Source: Casuarius casuarius (taxonomy: Eukaryota; Chordata; Aves; Casuariiformes; Casuariidae). Taken from it: 64,000 nt of DNA. Under the pieces are notes generated by a model. The model saw only the letters and a list, made by a program, of their open reading frames with translations. It was not told the origin of the DNA and did not search any database. Below, one piece after another: positions 34,801-49,600 of the stretch. Numbering within the stretch: the first letter of the stretch is position 1; each line of letters opens with the position of its first letter. The position numbers and the translations under genes are program-made. Where the stretch lies: NCBI GenBank assembly GCA_003342895.1, contig PTFA01000278.1, positions 587,420 through 651,419 of the forward strand, read 5' to 3'.

Positions 34801-37800
34801 TTTAAGGGACCTAAAAACCCAACAAAAGGCAAAGTAGCTGCTTTGAAGAGCTACAGGAGTATGCTGTAATAGTATCCATCCTGAACTGTATAGGTTATTT
34901 GCCTGTGATAGCAAATTAAATTTCAAGATTTATTTACCATTAAAATGACACATGAAGGATGAAGGCTTTGCGTATTGCCAAAAATACCATAAAATACTGT
35001 AAGTCCTCCTTCAGCTGAGAAAACAGAGATTTGGCCATGACNGGCAAATCCAGTGATCACTGGTGCTTCAAAACACAGAAACAGCAAAACAAAACACTTA
35101 CAAGAGTTGTTTGCTGCAGCAGAGCTGAAAGGGATATAGTGNTTTGTCCATTTTCAAGGCAGCAAAGACGTGTCAATGTAAAAAGTGCATCATACCCAAA
35201 TAGTCTGATATTTTGACAGTATCTTACCTTGCAATTGAAGACACTTAAATTGAACTTTCCGAGACAGCACTCTGCCTAAAATTTATGGAATATGAAAATG
35301 AGTATTTGTTTCCAGATAACTGTCTAGATATCATACTTAAATGCACATAAAATGCAAATTATGCTACAGATAGCTAACAATTTGATGTTAAAAGTTGTGT
35401 AAGAAACATCTTCAACCACTTTCTGGTCTAGCATTAGGGTTTCAGAACNGAAGAGAGACTCCATTTTTCAACCCTAAATATATGACAGTATTGAGTCATG
35501 TCTCCACCACATGGTTATTATTGTACTCTGCAACTGAAAGCATCTTAAAGTGTTTTACAGCTGCTAGTTACTTCTGTACATTATGGGAAGATTGCCTGCT
35601 TGCTTTAAGGTTGATAGAGCCCAAACAACACTTTCACAACGTGCTAAAAGTTTATGACACAGTTTAAAGTGAGAAAAATGGATCTAGAAGTTTANGATAT
35701 GAATGTATTCATTGAAAGTTATAGCAGAGAATTAATAAGAAGTTATTTGCTCATAGACGTGACTTGTCTAAAAATCCATCATAGCAAAGCAGAACAAAAT
35801 GGAAAGATTGTATCTGGTGNTGTACATTAGCTTTCCATACCTGACTTTGTATTTTGATTTCAGTATCGTAGTCACTCTAAACTGATTTAGCTACTTGAAA
35901 AAGAAAAAGAAAGAAAAAGCAACATTGAACTTCCTAATAGCCTGAACACCATTGAAGGGTTGAAAGTTGACAGAGGACTGAGTCTGAAAGATTCACTAGA
36001 GTGTGTAAATGCTGCACAAGCTTTGTGTTAAGAAACCATCTAGTGGTTTAAGAATCTGAGAGATGCAAGATTTAAAGATAAAATGCATGGAATTTATTAT
36101 ATCGTTCTTATCTCTGTGCAGACGTGGAAATAATATGTCCCCTCCGTAAAACAGACATGAGCAGAGCATGAAAACCTGCAAATACTGATTACGTTGAGGC
36201 TGAGCTTCACACTAAAAGTCAGTCTCCACTGGAGACTGGCATATGGAGTCTAAAAAATAAGCCAAGATAAGATTTAAGTGTAGTAAGTTTTTTTTTTATA
36301 ATACAATCAATTAGTGTAGAAGGTAATCATTTAAAAACTCTCGAAAACTGATTGCATATTTGAAAGCAGTAGAAATTCATGCTTTGGAAGAAAAACAGAG
36401 AANATGCTAAGCNGAATGGATTTCCCCCAAAAGGCCCNGTAAAACAAAGTTTTCCTACAGCTTCATGCTCATTAGACTGCCGGCATTTTTAAATTGGCTT
36501 TATCTGAGTTTGTTTCACCACAAGCAATTATTCACTGCTGTTAGCTGCACATTAGCCTTTCCCCACAAGGATTCTGCATCAATTCTGTTACATATTATTT
36601 GAATCTAAAGACACGCACTGCTTGAACATTTGACTTTTTCTACGGACTAATTTCTAGTCCTACCAGTTCCTCATGTTCCTGCTCACTCACAGTTTTGATC
36701 ACTAGGAAAGAATTTCAGGGAAATGCTGTCATCTGTGTTCAAAGATCAGGAAAAAGAAGAGGAGGAGAGATTTGCCCATTGCTTGATTTGCTTCAGTGTA
36801 AAACCCAGAAGTAAANCCCACATCTTGGAGACACCAAGTAATCGTGAAATAATCTCATTAGAACAGATTCCTTTTATAATGTCAAGATGTTGATGTTGTT
36901 TGTCATCTGTGCTTGGTTNGGACTCAATCCTGTAATCCTTAATCACATTTCTGACTCTCCTCTGCAAATAACTCTGGCAAAATCAACAAACACTTCTCTA
37001 AAAGTACAAGCTGCAGGATGAGCCCTATAGATTATAAATTGTTGTTCATAATTGTTACACAACAGCTGAAGGCTGACTGGATTTACTTCTATATTTGCTT
37101 AATAACTAAAGCCACTTCTGGGTGCATTTCACTGTGGCTGGAGTTCTGCCCCTCCTGCATCAGCCACTTTTCAGCATTGCTCCACAGACACAGTCTGACA
37201 TGCTCCTTCAAAGATCCTTCACCTGAAAGAACTATGCTTTGAAACAATTATAAAAGCTATAGACAACTGAGATGAAAGGAGATTTATTTTATTTTTGTTA
37301 CTCTTCTTCTTACAATCCTTTTTTTTCCTAGTGTGAAAGCATCATGAGTTGTCTCAAAAACATACCTGCACTGTGCAGCGAGCTCTGAGGAAGGGATTTT
37401 GCACAGACTGNAATGACTGTACACAACAATGATGCAGCGTTAATCACTATTACTGGCTGAAAGCTTGCTCACTTAGAACAAAAATAACCAGTTTATATTG
37501 GTTAAACAGGATTATAAAATTATTTCTATTATAAATGCATTTCTTCACCTACTAAACAAATTCACACTATAGAGTGAAACACAAATCAAGTTTCTATAGA
37601 CTTCTGGATTAGCTGTATGAATTAAAAGGAGCTTTGCACTAATAAAATTAGCCTTGATCCTGTAAAACAATTTTGTAATCTCCTCTCTGTTAAATGTTTT
37701 TCAATCCAAATGACATGCAAGGCTAGCAATACTTTTGCTGTGAGAAGCCATAAAACTGCCATTAATGCATGATCCTGATTCATGTTATACAAAGAAATCT

Positions 37801-40800
37801 CCCTATTTTATGGAATTAGCCAAAGCTTAACAGATTAGCAGTTCACTTTCATACCACCTCCATTTAGACCTTCTTCTCCTTGACTATGGTAACTCCATAA
37901 AAAAGCATCAGGATCCTCCTGATATTAATCTTCAGTTGCTTGTTTTTCCATCTTTGTACCTTTTCATCATGCCATTTGTACCAGTTCACTCAAACACGCA
38001 CACACGCTTTCAGCTTACACAGTCCCANACATGCAGTTATATGCAAAAACCAGACCAAACAAAGCCAAACTGGGGGATATTCTGAATGCTCAGTTAGCAG
38101 GCAGGGATAAGATATAAGGCAAAGTGTGAACCTCAATTATTTGGGAATATATTAATTGTTCTGGAGATTAGGAAGAACTGTTTTGGAGATTAGTCTCTCT
38201 CCCAGGGTGTCGTCTCTGACNCTGTATAACTAGCAAGTGTAGCACNNNTGGTTTTGATAGGTGATCAGCTGGTCATTTTACAAAAAAAAAGATATTGGCC
38301 ACTGCCAAAAGCAGTGCTGGAGGGACCAAATTCAATCTATTGTTTCCATTCTAATTTTAACATATTGCACACAACTGCCTTTAAGTGCACTTAATGCATC
38401 AGAGTTAGCCTTAATACACACCTAAATAGCTCTTATATCTGATAAAGAAATCACAACCAGTCTCATTTTCCCTATTAAAAGTAAGACAAAGAATCTGTGG
38501 AATGGTATTTCTGGATCTGTAGATTACAATCATACCTTATATCATCATCTTTAAAAGCTGGAATGCAATGTGCTACACCATATACTGCAACACAGGCTGG
38601 ATGTACATTTATTGCACATGTATAAACCACAAATTTATTGAAAAAATCTCATCTGGCAAAATAATAAGCAGAGCAATGAGCATGTTCATTTTCTGAAATA
38701 CAATACTGAAAATATAAATCAAAATCAGAGAGAGATATCCTTATTTTATAGTAAAGCTGACTAAAATACAGCCGGTCCAGCATTAATCTTTGAGGGAGAG
38801 AAATTAGTTTTGTGTGCAATTAATGTGGTGATATTCATTTTATATGAAAAAAACTAATGCCCTAAATTCTGAGAAATAGTAAGTTATGGGACTAGCAGAT
38901 AATTTCCTTTCTATAATAAGAGNTCTTCCAATATGTATGTAGTAATTGTACCATACATTATAAAATGCCTCCCCTTTTCTTGTCTGCACATATGATATTG
39001 AAATTAGCTGAGGTGCTTTGGACGTAGAAATGCTAGAGGACCAAAGTTTGGTATTGTGAGAGTTTGGCATTTCCGTGCCCTGGCAGTGGGTTAGAATTAT
39101 ATTTTCTTTAAAAAAAAATACTAGCATGACCTACGATATCTTTCAAACGTTAACTCTGATTGGCTTTATGCTTAAAAGATAATCCTACTGATCATGAAAA
39201 GTAATAGCAATACTTATTATGTTTACTGCTAAAAGCATTGCAATTGAATTTTCCTTCAAAATCNTTTGGCAGCTGAGTTTGTGGTTGTACAAACTCCCCC
39301 GTAACAGTCCTTCCCTAACACAGAGCCAGCATTCGCCATCGGCTGTAATGCGTTTTCTGGTTCACTGAAGCATGGGCTTGCAGATTATTCCAGGTGTTCA
39401 TCATTTTTCTCCGTTGCCCTGAAAGCCTTCAGCACGGATTTGTTCACCTCCTGCCTCACGGCACCCCACCCCAGGGTGTCCCACCAGGCATTTCAGATGG
39501 GACAACCAGGAGCCAGCTCTCAGAGGCCAGTCTTGGGTTTAGAGACTTGCAACCCAATGATGACTAGCCAGGGGTCGNGGACAGCAGNANTACTTTTTTT
39601 TGTTATGGCCANNTGTAAGGNTCTTCANGTAAGAATAACCAAGAGTTTTCTGTGTCCATCATTGCAGCTTTTTGGTTAGATAGCTCCTCCATCTCTACCA
39701 CCTGGGAATTTCAGGAGTACCCACAAGTTGAGACTTCGGGCAGACTGTGGGGAGTACTGGCTCATGCCAATTACCTCATATTTAGCAATTTATTTTCACA
39801 GTATTGTCCCAGAACATTTTGCAATTCAAAGCCCTTGACATCTTAATTTCTCAAAGATAACAAAGATTCAAATACAAGATTTTTTTCTAATTCTTTTTCT
39901 CTCCTTAAAAAAAAAAGAAAATCAGCTTTAATATTGCAAAAAGCCTTTTTTGAGAAATGTCATAGCGGTTGTCTCCACACAAGCAAACTGTCAGTAAAAA
40001 GCTGACATTTAATTCCCAGTTGATGATACCATCAGACCCTTCCCTTCCCCATGGCCTGAGCATTGGTTTCTCCTCTCTGCAAGCCAGAGAGCTGCCCAAG
40101 CAGTAGGAGAACTGAAAAACTTAGCAGCTTTAGGTTTGTGGGAACCCTTCATTCTCAACTGTTATGAGGGAACCATTTCATACTTCCTCTGCAAACCTGA
40201 AATTTGTGTAGGCAAATAGGGCAGCAGGGGTCCAGGACACTGCCTATGGAAAGGTTTCTGCCAGCGGTTTGCCTCAGCCAAATTCAGATAAAAACCTCTT
40301 TTCTTAATTTCAGAGTAAGTGNCCCAGCTTCAAACAGGGCAGTCAAGGCAACTCATTTACGAGTATTTTTTATATTTCCAAAAGCTCATTTTAATCATTA
40401 CTTAGAAACTGCATGGCACCAATAGTGGGTTCAATTGTCAAATGAAAAGCAACACAGTACAAAGCCTGTGCGAGCTACCCAGACCAGCATTCACCCCCAG
40501 AAGCCAGCNACGCAGAAGGGACCTTGGGAAAGCGAGCCGCTGGTAGCTGCCCATGTACTGAATCCAACATTCAGCCAGCAGCTAGGTAGTCATTTAAAAA
40601 GGAGCGCTCACATTCATATATCAATCATATCGTTGCATTCGATAAATAAATGACCACAAAAGTTGCTCCTGGGTCAGAAACCTGGACAAAGTTCAAGAAA
40701 ACAGAAAAGCCGTTAAGGTGGAGGCCAGTGTCTAGATGTAAGGAGGGGACTGTGTTCGACTGAAAGAAGAGATCTGGCAAAATTAAGAGACATGACTTGG

Positions 40801-43563
40801 TAAGTGTTTTATTACCCTTACCAGGACACAATGGGGAGCCCAATGAAAAGTCCTTGTGCTTTGGGCATGATGGTACCAACAGGGTTTGGTCCTCTGAATC
40901 CTATTTTGTTGAATCAGAATCAAAATTTCTATTTCAAGTAAAATAGCATCAATCATTTTTGAAGATTAAAGTGTTAGTCTTCAAAGAAAGAAAACCACAG
41001 TCTTTTTTTTTAGGGGGCACAGTGGAGAAGGAAAACAAGAATTTTTTATCATGAGAAATACTGAGTGTTCTCAAATCCTTTCTAAAACATTCTCCAGGCT
41101 TTCTTCATCTTTACAGACAAAAGGAAAAAAAATCTGCTTTCAGCATAACACATTTATAGGAGTAGATAAGAAGTACAAGTTCTACCATGCATGATTTTCT
41201 ACATAATATTTAAAGCAGTNTAATTAAATTTATGGTAATTGATAAGGTTCTTACCTGATAATGATCTGGGGTCAGGAGTTTAAAAGCTACAGTGAAATTT
41301 ACTTTGCCCACAAAAAAACCNTAAGCAGATTTGAAGCTATATCCTGGCTTGTTGTGCATCTCTACTTTCTAAGACAAGGGTTTCATTTTGTTAATTCCTT
41401 TTTCTAAATCAGGAACCCTATCCTTGTATTTTTTCCTATTTTGTTCTTTCTGTTTCCTATTCTTTCTTTCATCTTAATAAAAAAAAAAAAAGATACTTCT
41501 TTAAAAGAGTTAAGTTTGCAGACAGGAGATAATCATCTCTGGAAAATTGCAGGTAGAAGTACAACAAAACAGAAAGAAAGATTTAAAGAGGACACACACT
41601 ATCGCATCATCAGCTATCTCAATTTTCATGCAAGTTCTGTGATATTTGGCTTTTCTTCCTTTAAAGCCTGAGCTACCAGAAATCAAGATGTTTNAGAAGA
41701 ATCTCAGTGCACTTTGTATTAAAAGTTCAGACATTTTTAGCTTTCATAACTGTGAAGAAAACCTCCAAAGAGCAATGAAAGTGCAAATTTAAGTCTAAAA
41801 AACAGATGAAAAGAAGATACTATTTTCCTGCCATTCCTACCATCAGAAAGCATAATATATTTAAAATCAACATAATTTATTTTTTTTATCATTGGTAGTA
41901 ATAGTGACAAAAATTAAACAAATCCTTTGAACAGCTATTTTTCCTTTTGTATTGTCATTTTTTCAAATAATCTGTTCTTTCAAATACTTTCTATCTTCTA
42001 AAATCATTACAATTAGTCCCATTTCACACATTTAGGTAAAAATCAAGGCACGTTTCCTATTTAGAAAACTCTGATGGGGTGGGAGAAGATAATGTCAATA
42101 CTTGCANGCAACCATGCCTATTCCTTGTAGCAAATCATAACCTCTTGGCAGAAGTAATTTATTTTATATTCACATCACCTAGCTAAACCTCAGTAGTCAA
42201 ATTCCTGGCCTTGCACACAGAATTGTGCTCACACATCCGTATTGTGAACACTTTTTTGATGATCGCCAGTCTGAGTTGAGCATTAGCTCTGGCTTCTATG
42301 AAGACACAGCACCTTTAAAGGCTAGGGCTCTACATTTGTTTCAGCACGGCTTAGAGCAAATTTCATTAAAAAATGGCAAAAAAATAAAAAGCCTCCATTA
42401 CTTTTTCCCTGGAACTACAGACTCCTTCTGCCCTTAAGTTTCTCTTTACAGGCTCTAGAGAGCTTACTTTATATATTCTTTCTGGTTGTCCACTGGCTCT
42501 CACGTNCCCCACCAGCCTTCTAAGGACAGCCAGGCCACGAGCCGTCGTTTCTCCAGCCATAATTGCATGGTCACTTTAATCCAGCATACATGCCTGCCGC
42601 AGCTGGCACACACGGAAATCAGTTTCAGATGGATCAGTTCCTTCATCTGGCTCCACATATGACCCCACAAGTGCTAGCACTAACAAGAGAGAAACGAGTG
42701 GCAGGGAAGCAAGATCACTCCTCTTAGAATTAGCAGAGATTTATTTTGGATTAAGGGGACTCGGCAACCACAGCCTCTGGCTAAGCAATAGCAGAGCCTG
42801 TCTGAAAGAATGACACAGTCTTTGGACCACAGGAAAACTTCAGGGACCGAAACACATGAAAGAGAATATGGGACCAGAAAGAGGACAAGGTGAGCTTCAG
42901 CCCTCCGATGTGTCACACGACCTTGTCCATTTATACCACATACGCTGCTTCCTTGGCACACCATCCTGTCACATATATTTCCTAATAAGTGACAGTAGTC
43001 AAAGGTAGCTTTCTAGTAAACATTTTAATAGAAATAACTCAGAGCTAGATACCAAACACCGTTATCTCCTTTTGCCGAGGTGTCTTCCAACTTCTATCTG
43101 ACAAGTAGCTGCTTTGATACAACATGCGTCAGTGTATATTTCCTATCTGTGGAGAACTCATGTCAGAGAATAAAATAACTCAGACAGCACTTGTAGGACA
43201 GCAAAGGTCTAACTTTGCCCTTATCTGCCTCTCCGGCATGCAGAGGATGGATGCAGCTGGAGCAGCGTTCCTCAGTCATTTAGATGTTATGAAGCTGTCA
43301 GCCTTGAACCCTTCCACTTCTNCNCTCCTCCTCTCCATCAACCCACNGACGGCAACNCAACNGCNAGCANGCTCTCTNCTCATGCACGTATATATGTGGA
43401 GANAGATTTATGTCNACTATNCCTAAAATGAGNTNTGTATCTAAATTAATAGGAATATCTTGAGGGACTTACCTGGATGTAGCAGTAACAGAAGAGACAG
43501 GCCAGGTGACTCCTGTTGTATCCTAATATATCAGAAGGTGTTTGCACGTCATCAAAACAAGGA
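31876..43563. other. Intergenic, no gene recognised
   Basis: Long AT-rich stretch. Simple features are an ATT-rich tract near 31689-31708, an A-run at about 33108-33120 and a short hairpin (CAGTCTCC/GGAGACTG) at 36220-36238. Open frames are all about 110 residues or less and unrecognised. Some AT-rich parts (37480-38130, 38600-38840) have the even texture of conserved noncoding DNA, which is only an impression. Confidence 0.7.
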
Positions 43564-43670
43564 ATATACACATATTTATATGTATGNGTACATACATACA
43601 TATACATACACACANGCACAGAGTACAAATATGCATATATCCACATAGGAACACACATACGTGCAGTACT
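43564..43670. repeat. Imperfect (TA/CA)n microsatellite
   Basis: Interspersed ATAC, CATA and CACA units make a degenerate dinucleotide/tetranucleotide array. It creates Tyr/His/Thr/Ile-rich chance open frames in several phases on both strands. Confidence 0.85.
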
Positions 43671-46600
43671 GTGCTGCATACATTACTTAATGCACAGTAC
43701 TTAAGCAGGATCAAATTCACCTTCTCATGTCATTCCAAGAGGTGTATGTGGGGGGAAATTAAGCTTTCTTTTTCCATTCTTAGGCCAGCATGCTAATTTT
43801 CATTGAAAGGTATTGCATCTCTGCTTCAGTCTGTCACACCTCATTCTCACCTCTGTCAAATNTCCTATTTCTATTTTCTGCTTGGCATTTAAATTCTGCT
43901 TACCTCCGTGATCTCACCTTCTTTTCAGATAATTCTGCTGTCCATGTAGAGAGTGGAGCAAAGGGGGGATTTCCCTCCCCTAGTCCTCCTCCCTCCCCTT
44001 AATGGCAAGAAGTGTTATCTATAAACCCATGGGCTTATTGATATGGTCTCCCTGGAGAGGGAAGCTCATCATATCCGAAAGGACTGCAGCGGATATCAAA
44101 CAGCTCCTTACATGTAAGACCTGTTCTGCNNCACAGCTCATGGAGGAACTTTTAANTGGTTTCTACATATTCTCATGGAGAAAAGTGTACTCACAGAGCT
44201 GTCAGAGGTAAATTGGAATAAAAATCCCCAAGAAAATTACTTTACTGATATTTGTACCAAAGCAGTGCTATACAGGTTCAGAAGGGCCCCAAAGATGAGC
44301 CACAAACAGACCTCATGGGTAACCCCTTAACTACCGGCATAACTTTGTTTCTCACATCATCTGTTCACTTAGGTGTTTCCANTATCACTTCTACCAAATG
44401 CAGTGTCTAAATACCAAATCTCTTTCTCAGATGTTTCTGCCAAAATGTAAACTGGGAATGCTCCATAGGCACTTAGAGGTTTTTATTTCTGGCAGAGTAT
44501 CAAAAGTACACTACTTAGAAAAATAATTAAAGTTTTACGTTGCATGATATGTAACTGCCTTCACCATCAGGAGATTTCTAAAATTTGTGTTGACTTTCAA
44601 CAGTGCAAAGGCGGGGGAAGGGGAAGAAGAGACCNTAGAGTTTCTTAAGCATCTGAGTTCCCACAACTGCGTGCTTACCTCTAAGGTCTCATTCTTACGG
44701 GGAAGATCTGAAGGTATAATTACTTGCATAAAGTTATAGGAGCGTAACTTCTGCATGCACACACATATCAAGAGCAGATTATCCACAGAGGATTTATGCT
44801 GCTGTAATTCTGCTGGTAATTTTTTCCTTTGTAGACAAACCTTAAAGTAGTAAGGATGACCTACTGTTTACACCTACTTTTAAACGTGGAGCTCTTGATA
44901 AAAGGTTACTGGTTCTTTGGCCATCTTCCCCCTGTGGAGAATGGCATCTTTAGAGGAGAACTCATATTAAACAAGCACAGAAATCTATGCTCCCTTCCTT
45001 CCTGTTGCATGCCTTTTACAAGTTATACAGTTTTCTATCAGTAGATGGCCATGTCGTGTTACAGCTGTTTTCTCCTTCTGATGCCTTGCATTAAAATGTT
45101 AGGAAGACAAAAGATCGCAGCTGGCCCAATGCNGTCTNTTTAGGCAGCAAATTATTAGAGGCNAGGGAGTTGTATCATTGTAGGACATGCACACCACAGA
45201 GCTTGTCAAAGCCTTTGCAAACGAGCTTCATATGAAAACGGGTGAGAACCTCTCTCCCCAACAGAGGATCCTCTCTCTCCAACCACAGGCCCCCTGCATG
45301 CACTTCTCTTTGATTAAAAATTATCATGCTATATCAAAGTCTAAAAGAAAGGACAGCAAGATCCTTAAAAAAAATGCAAGGACCAACCTATTAATCATAG
45401 TATTTGCACCACAAGGTCAGCCTTCTTTTGAACACTTGTCCAGTTAGGTTTTGCTACGTGCATTCAATAAATATTCAGTATGAATTGCAGCATTCCTTAA
45501 TGACAAGGTTACAGTCAAACACTCATAAAGAAAATAATCATCAGGCATGAAAAGTATCTCTAGAAGCTTGGAGCTTCTATATAGAGTTAGTAAGAATATC
45601 AGAAATAACAGCAGTGAAAAACAAAAATTAGCTTTGACATTTATTTTACTCTGAAATATCCTGGGAAAAAAGACTTTTCAGAATATTTTCCTGACACCAG
45701 TGAAATAGCTGGCTGGTAAGGTACTCAGATGGGATGAGGAAAGTCCTGATCCCAAACCTTTGATTTCCACTGATCAGAGATCCATCTCAGGCCCAGAAAA
45801 CCCTAAGATGCCTAGGACAACGTTTGCTCTAAGAAACATGTTCGTGGAAAGGCTTGGTTACATTGGCTTTCTTCTGATGAAAATAATTGTGNTAAAATAA
45901 AAGTTACCAATTACTTNTACATTTATGTCCTANCANCTCTTGTAAATATTAANANNAGCATCCCCAGTTCTGTCCNCTAATAGACACCCCCATANTCCAT
46001 ATAGNTCAGTCTATAATATTCTCAAGTTACAATGCAACATGTATTCTTCTTATGTGTTCTTCTACGAGCTAAACACATGGGTAGCATTTCACAATATCTA
46101 AAGAAAAAAATGTGTTATTTACTTGTTATCTACTGTTTTATTGCATGCAGTTGTAGTGTTACTGATGGATCTGGCATTGCCACAAGAGCACTGGTTTGTT
46201 GGACTTTACGCTTTGCAAGGAGAACTATGACTGCTGCAAGCTCGGCTCTCCTTCCTGCCGCCTGCCTCCCGCCAGCCCATGGGCTGCCCCCGCAAGTCCA
46301 CTTGAGGGTGTGTGCTCATGGCATTAGGTATGCCGGGGCACGCGGTGGCCTGCCCCTCTTCAAAGGGTGCAACCTGGCCGCTCCCCAGGCTACGCTTTCA
46401 AGCTGGCAGCATGATAGATACACATCTGGGCTCCAGGGTGGCCCCGAGGTTGCTTTTGGCAGATTTTGTATTCATAGCTGTACAGTGTTACTAGGGCAAA
46501 TCCTGCTTTCTGTAGGCTACAGTTTTAATAATGTTAACATCTATATTTTTATATGGGTAGCAAAAACCTTCACAAGATGCAAGTAAAGCAGGACTTTATA

Positions 46601-49600
46601 GTAGCACCTCGAGTAATATGTCCCAATGCTTCCAGTGTGGCCGTGTAAGCTACATAAGTGCCGTGGAGCACTGTGCATTTTGTATTCAGAGTGACTTCTT
46701 CACTCNCTGAGTGTGTGGAAATCACAGCGTTGCACATGGGTCTGCCTTCACATTAGCACGTCTGGGCTGCCGGCTGCCAAATAGTGACAGCAGAATATTC
46801 ACAACAGACAATTATGTGGATTTTTCTTTTAGGAACACAAAAGCAAATAAAGGATGCATTTTACTCGGTAGGTTTTCTAAGCTCTGCCGAGTTACTGCAA
46901 ATTGCCACTAACATGTGCAACTTCCATTACCNAACCATTTGGCAAGCTAGCCCTGTTTCCCTCCCAGCTTCAACAGCCCCCTGCTCTCCCTGCAGACTTT
47001 AAGGAGCTCCATCNGAGCAGAGACCTCACCCGCATGTATCACTCTGCCATAACCTCTTCACCCCCTGCAAGATCTGCTGGAAATGAGCTCAAAGTTCCTT
47101 CTGAGAGGGAAAAAAAGCCAGTCCAAATTACACAAAATAGACACAAGTGTGCCACATTAAAAGATCCTTTACAGGCAATCTTAACACTACATTCGTGATT
47201 GACACCCAGATCCTACTGAAGCTGGCATTAAGACACAAACAAGTGCAAGACACAAAGCACTATATAGGAGCCTCTTAAACTCTTGAATAAAAGAGCTGAA
47301 GCTTTTTCTCTGAAATAATCCAGATAAAATTTACCCTCTTCAGAACCCCAGACCCCTCATCTGTCATCTTTTCAGGGCATATGCAACCACAGTCTGCATA
47401 CAGTCACATCAGTTGCAGGAAAATAGGCAAGAATCATGCCCAACACGCAACAACCCTTTGTCTCAGAAAACAAACCAACCCGTCAACACTCTTTGGATTC
47501 ACTGTGGTCATAAATTATGTTCCTGTCTGGGCAATTCACATGTCAGGTAAATTTACCTCAATATGTGAGGCACAGATATGTTCATCCTGCTCCCTAGAGG
47601 TTTCCTCAAGGCATGTTTCTATTGGGAACACCACGTTTATTAGTGGCAACAGAAAGATGAAGCATGCTCCTGTTGTCCAGGTAGCAATACTAATGCCTGC
47701 AGATGCTCCAATCCCATGCGGAGTCTAAGTGAGCATAGCTGTTTTATGCCATTACGGCCCGCACTGGAGGAATAACAGCAGCAGCGGTGAAGGAAATCCT
47801 GAGACATACCGCACCATTCTGCGAGATCTCTTATAAGAAAGGCTTTGGTGACCATCTAAGATAGGTTAACTTCAAGGGGAGCTCTTTCTTTCTTCCCTGT
47901 CCCATTTCTGTNGGCAGTGCAGCAGAGATGGCCAAGCAAATCTGGATGTCAGAAATGTACTAGCTCAGTGTCTTCTGCCAAGAAGCAGAAAACCTACATT
48001 CTAACACAAAGCTTTACTTCTGCTCTGTCAATGACATACTGCAGGTGCTGCTTAGGTCCAAAAGCTTCACCAGTCATTTGAGCTTGTCACCCTGTGTTTA
48101 GCTTCTAATACAAGCATCATTTTAACTGTTTGCTATTACGATCCACTGGGCATGGANGAACCGCCGTTCAGCCTCAGCTCTNACAGGCNTAGTCTGGCNC
48201 CTCCAAACGCAGTTGTGCTCACACCNGCGACAAGCACTNTATGCATAACTANGGCCAGGATTTTAACTNCAAGACAGTAACNGAAGCTCCTGAGGTTTCN
48301 TCTGAGGAGCTTTTGTAAGGGAAGNTTTGGAAGATGTTGTTCAGTCTGGGCTTTGAACTCCCACCGGGAAAATGTGCAGATTTTTTTACCCAAGACAGAC
48401 ATAAAAGCTTGCACAGCTCATGCCCACAGGGGGAGAAATGTGGTTATGAACTGTACCCTACACCTGCACACAAACTGCTTTGTCTCNCCAAACACAGTTT
48501 CTTGCATGACCAGGAAATTAGCAGAACAATAACTAGGAAATAGTTTGACCTCTCTCTTTTCTGAAGAGGACCCATAACCTTTCATTACCAAGCTATTTCT
48601 TCTGGCTNAGTGCCCCTTGCAAAAAACTGCTCATTTCCTCTAAGTAAAGACGGTCATTAAGAGCAAGTTTCATACGTCCTTCTGTTCCTTCCAACTGGCC
48701 TTGTACNTGCAATGTATTACACTGCAGCTTCATTTGAACTGTCAGTTGCAAGCCCATNTGGTTCCTGGGTAACATTTTCAAAATGGTTTAGACATGGACT
48801 TGAAGACNAATTCAGGCCATTCAGCTCCCATTACTCTGTTCTAAAAAAAACCTTAGACCTTTAAGCATTTATGAATCTAAATCCTCTTAATTTTCAGTAA
48901 GACACCAGGGCCTAGAGTCACATTTAAAAAATTTCCTCCAATCTTAACCTTATTTGACTTGTTTCACACTGTCAGCTACATTTACAAGGTATACATTGTC
49001 TTTTAGGTAAACTGAGTCCCAATCACCATTAGCTTCTCCAAAAAAGGCAGCTGCAACTGCCTTCACTTAACCTTTCTATTTCTCATTTGCAGCTGGTCCT
49101 TCACTCGCTGCTCCCCTTCTGTGTCAGAATAGCATCTGGGTGCCTCCTCGCTCCCTTGCTGTCAACCACATGAAAAACTGGATCCCTTTTCCAAAATGTA
49201 GATAGAGAAAATCCCATGCAGTTTGAACCAATGGACTCTCTTTGTTTTATTTGCACCTCAGAAGCTAGAACTTCCCATGTGGGGAGGTATATAACCCAAG
49301 CACAGGCAAAAGTGCTAGTAATCCCCAAATTCTACTTCTGGATTCCCTAGCTCATCTGCAGTATCTTTTTCATATTTCTGCTTTTCAGCTTCTGCCGTAC
49401 CAGGGAGAATACTCAATTAACACTTGGTGAGAGTCAAGATTTGTAAGTAGCATCAAGTATTGTCATGCACTGTGCCACCTCAGTTATACTATTATAAAAC
49501 TTCACCCCTCCTTCCCTTTCNCATCTTCCATCCTAAAGGCAAAACATTCTGTATGTTTTGGATGAAGAGACAGTGGATTTACAAAATTCACTGCAAAGTC

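Noticed and set aside
43446..43796. Cluster of overlapping frames rich in Tyr, His, Ile and Thr
   Set aside because: They are translations of the TA/CA microsatellite at 43564-43670.
46032..46586. 184-residue + strand open frame as a new gene
   Set aside because: No recognisable domain; the middle is a GC-rich islet and the ends look like translated AT-rich noncoding DNA. An overlapping frame (46312-46494) is also open.
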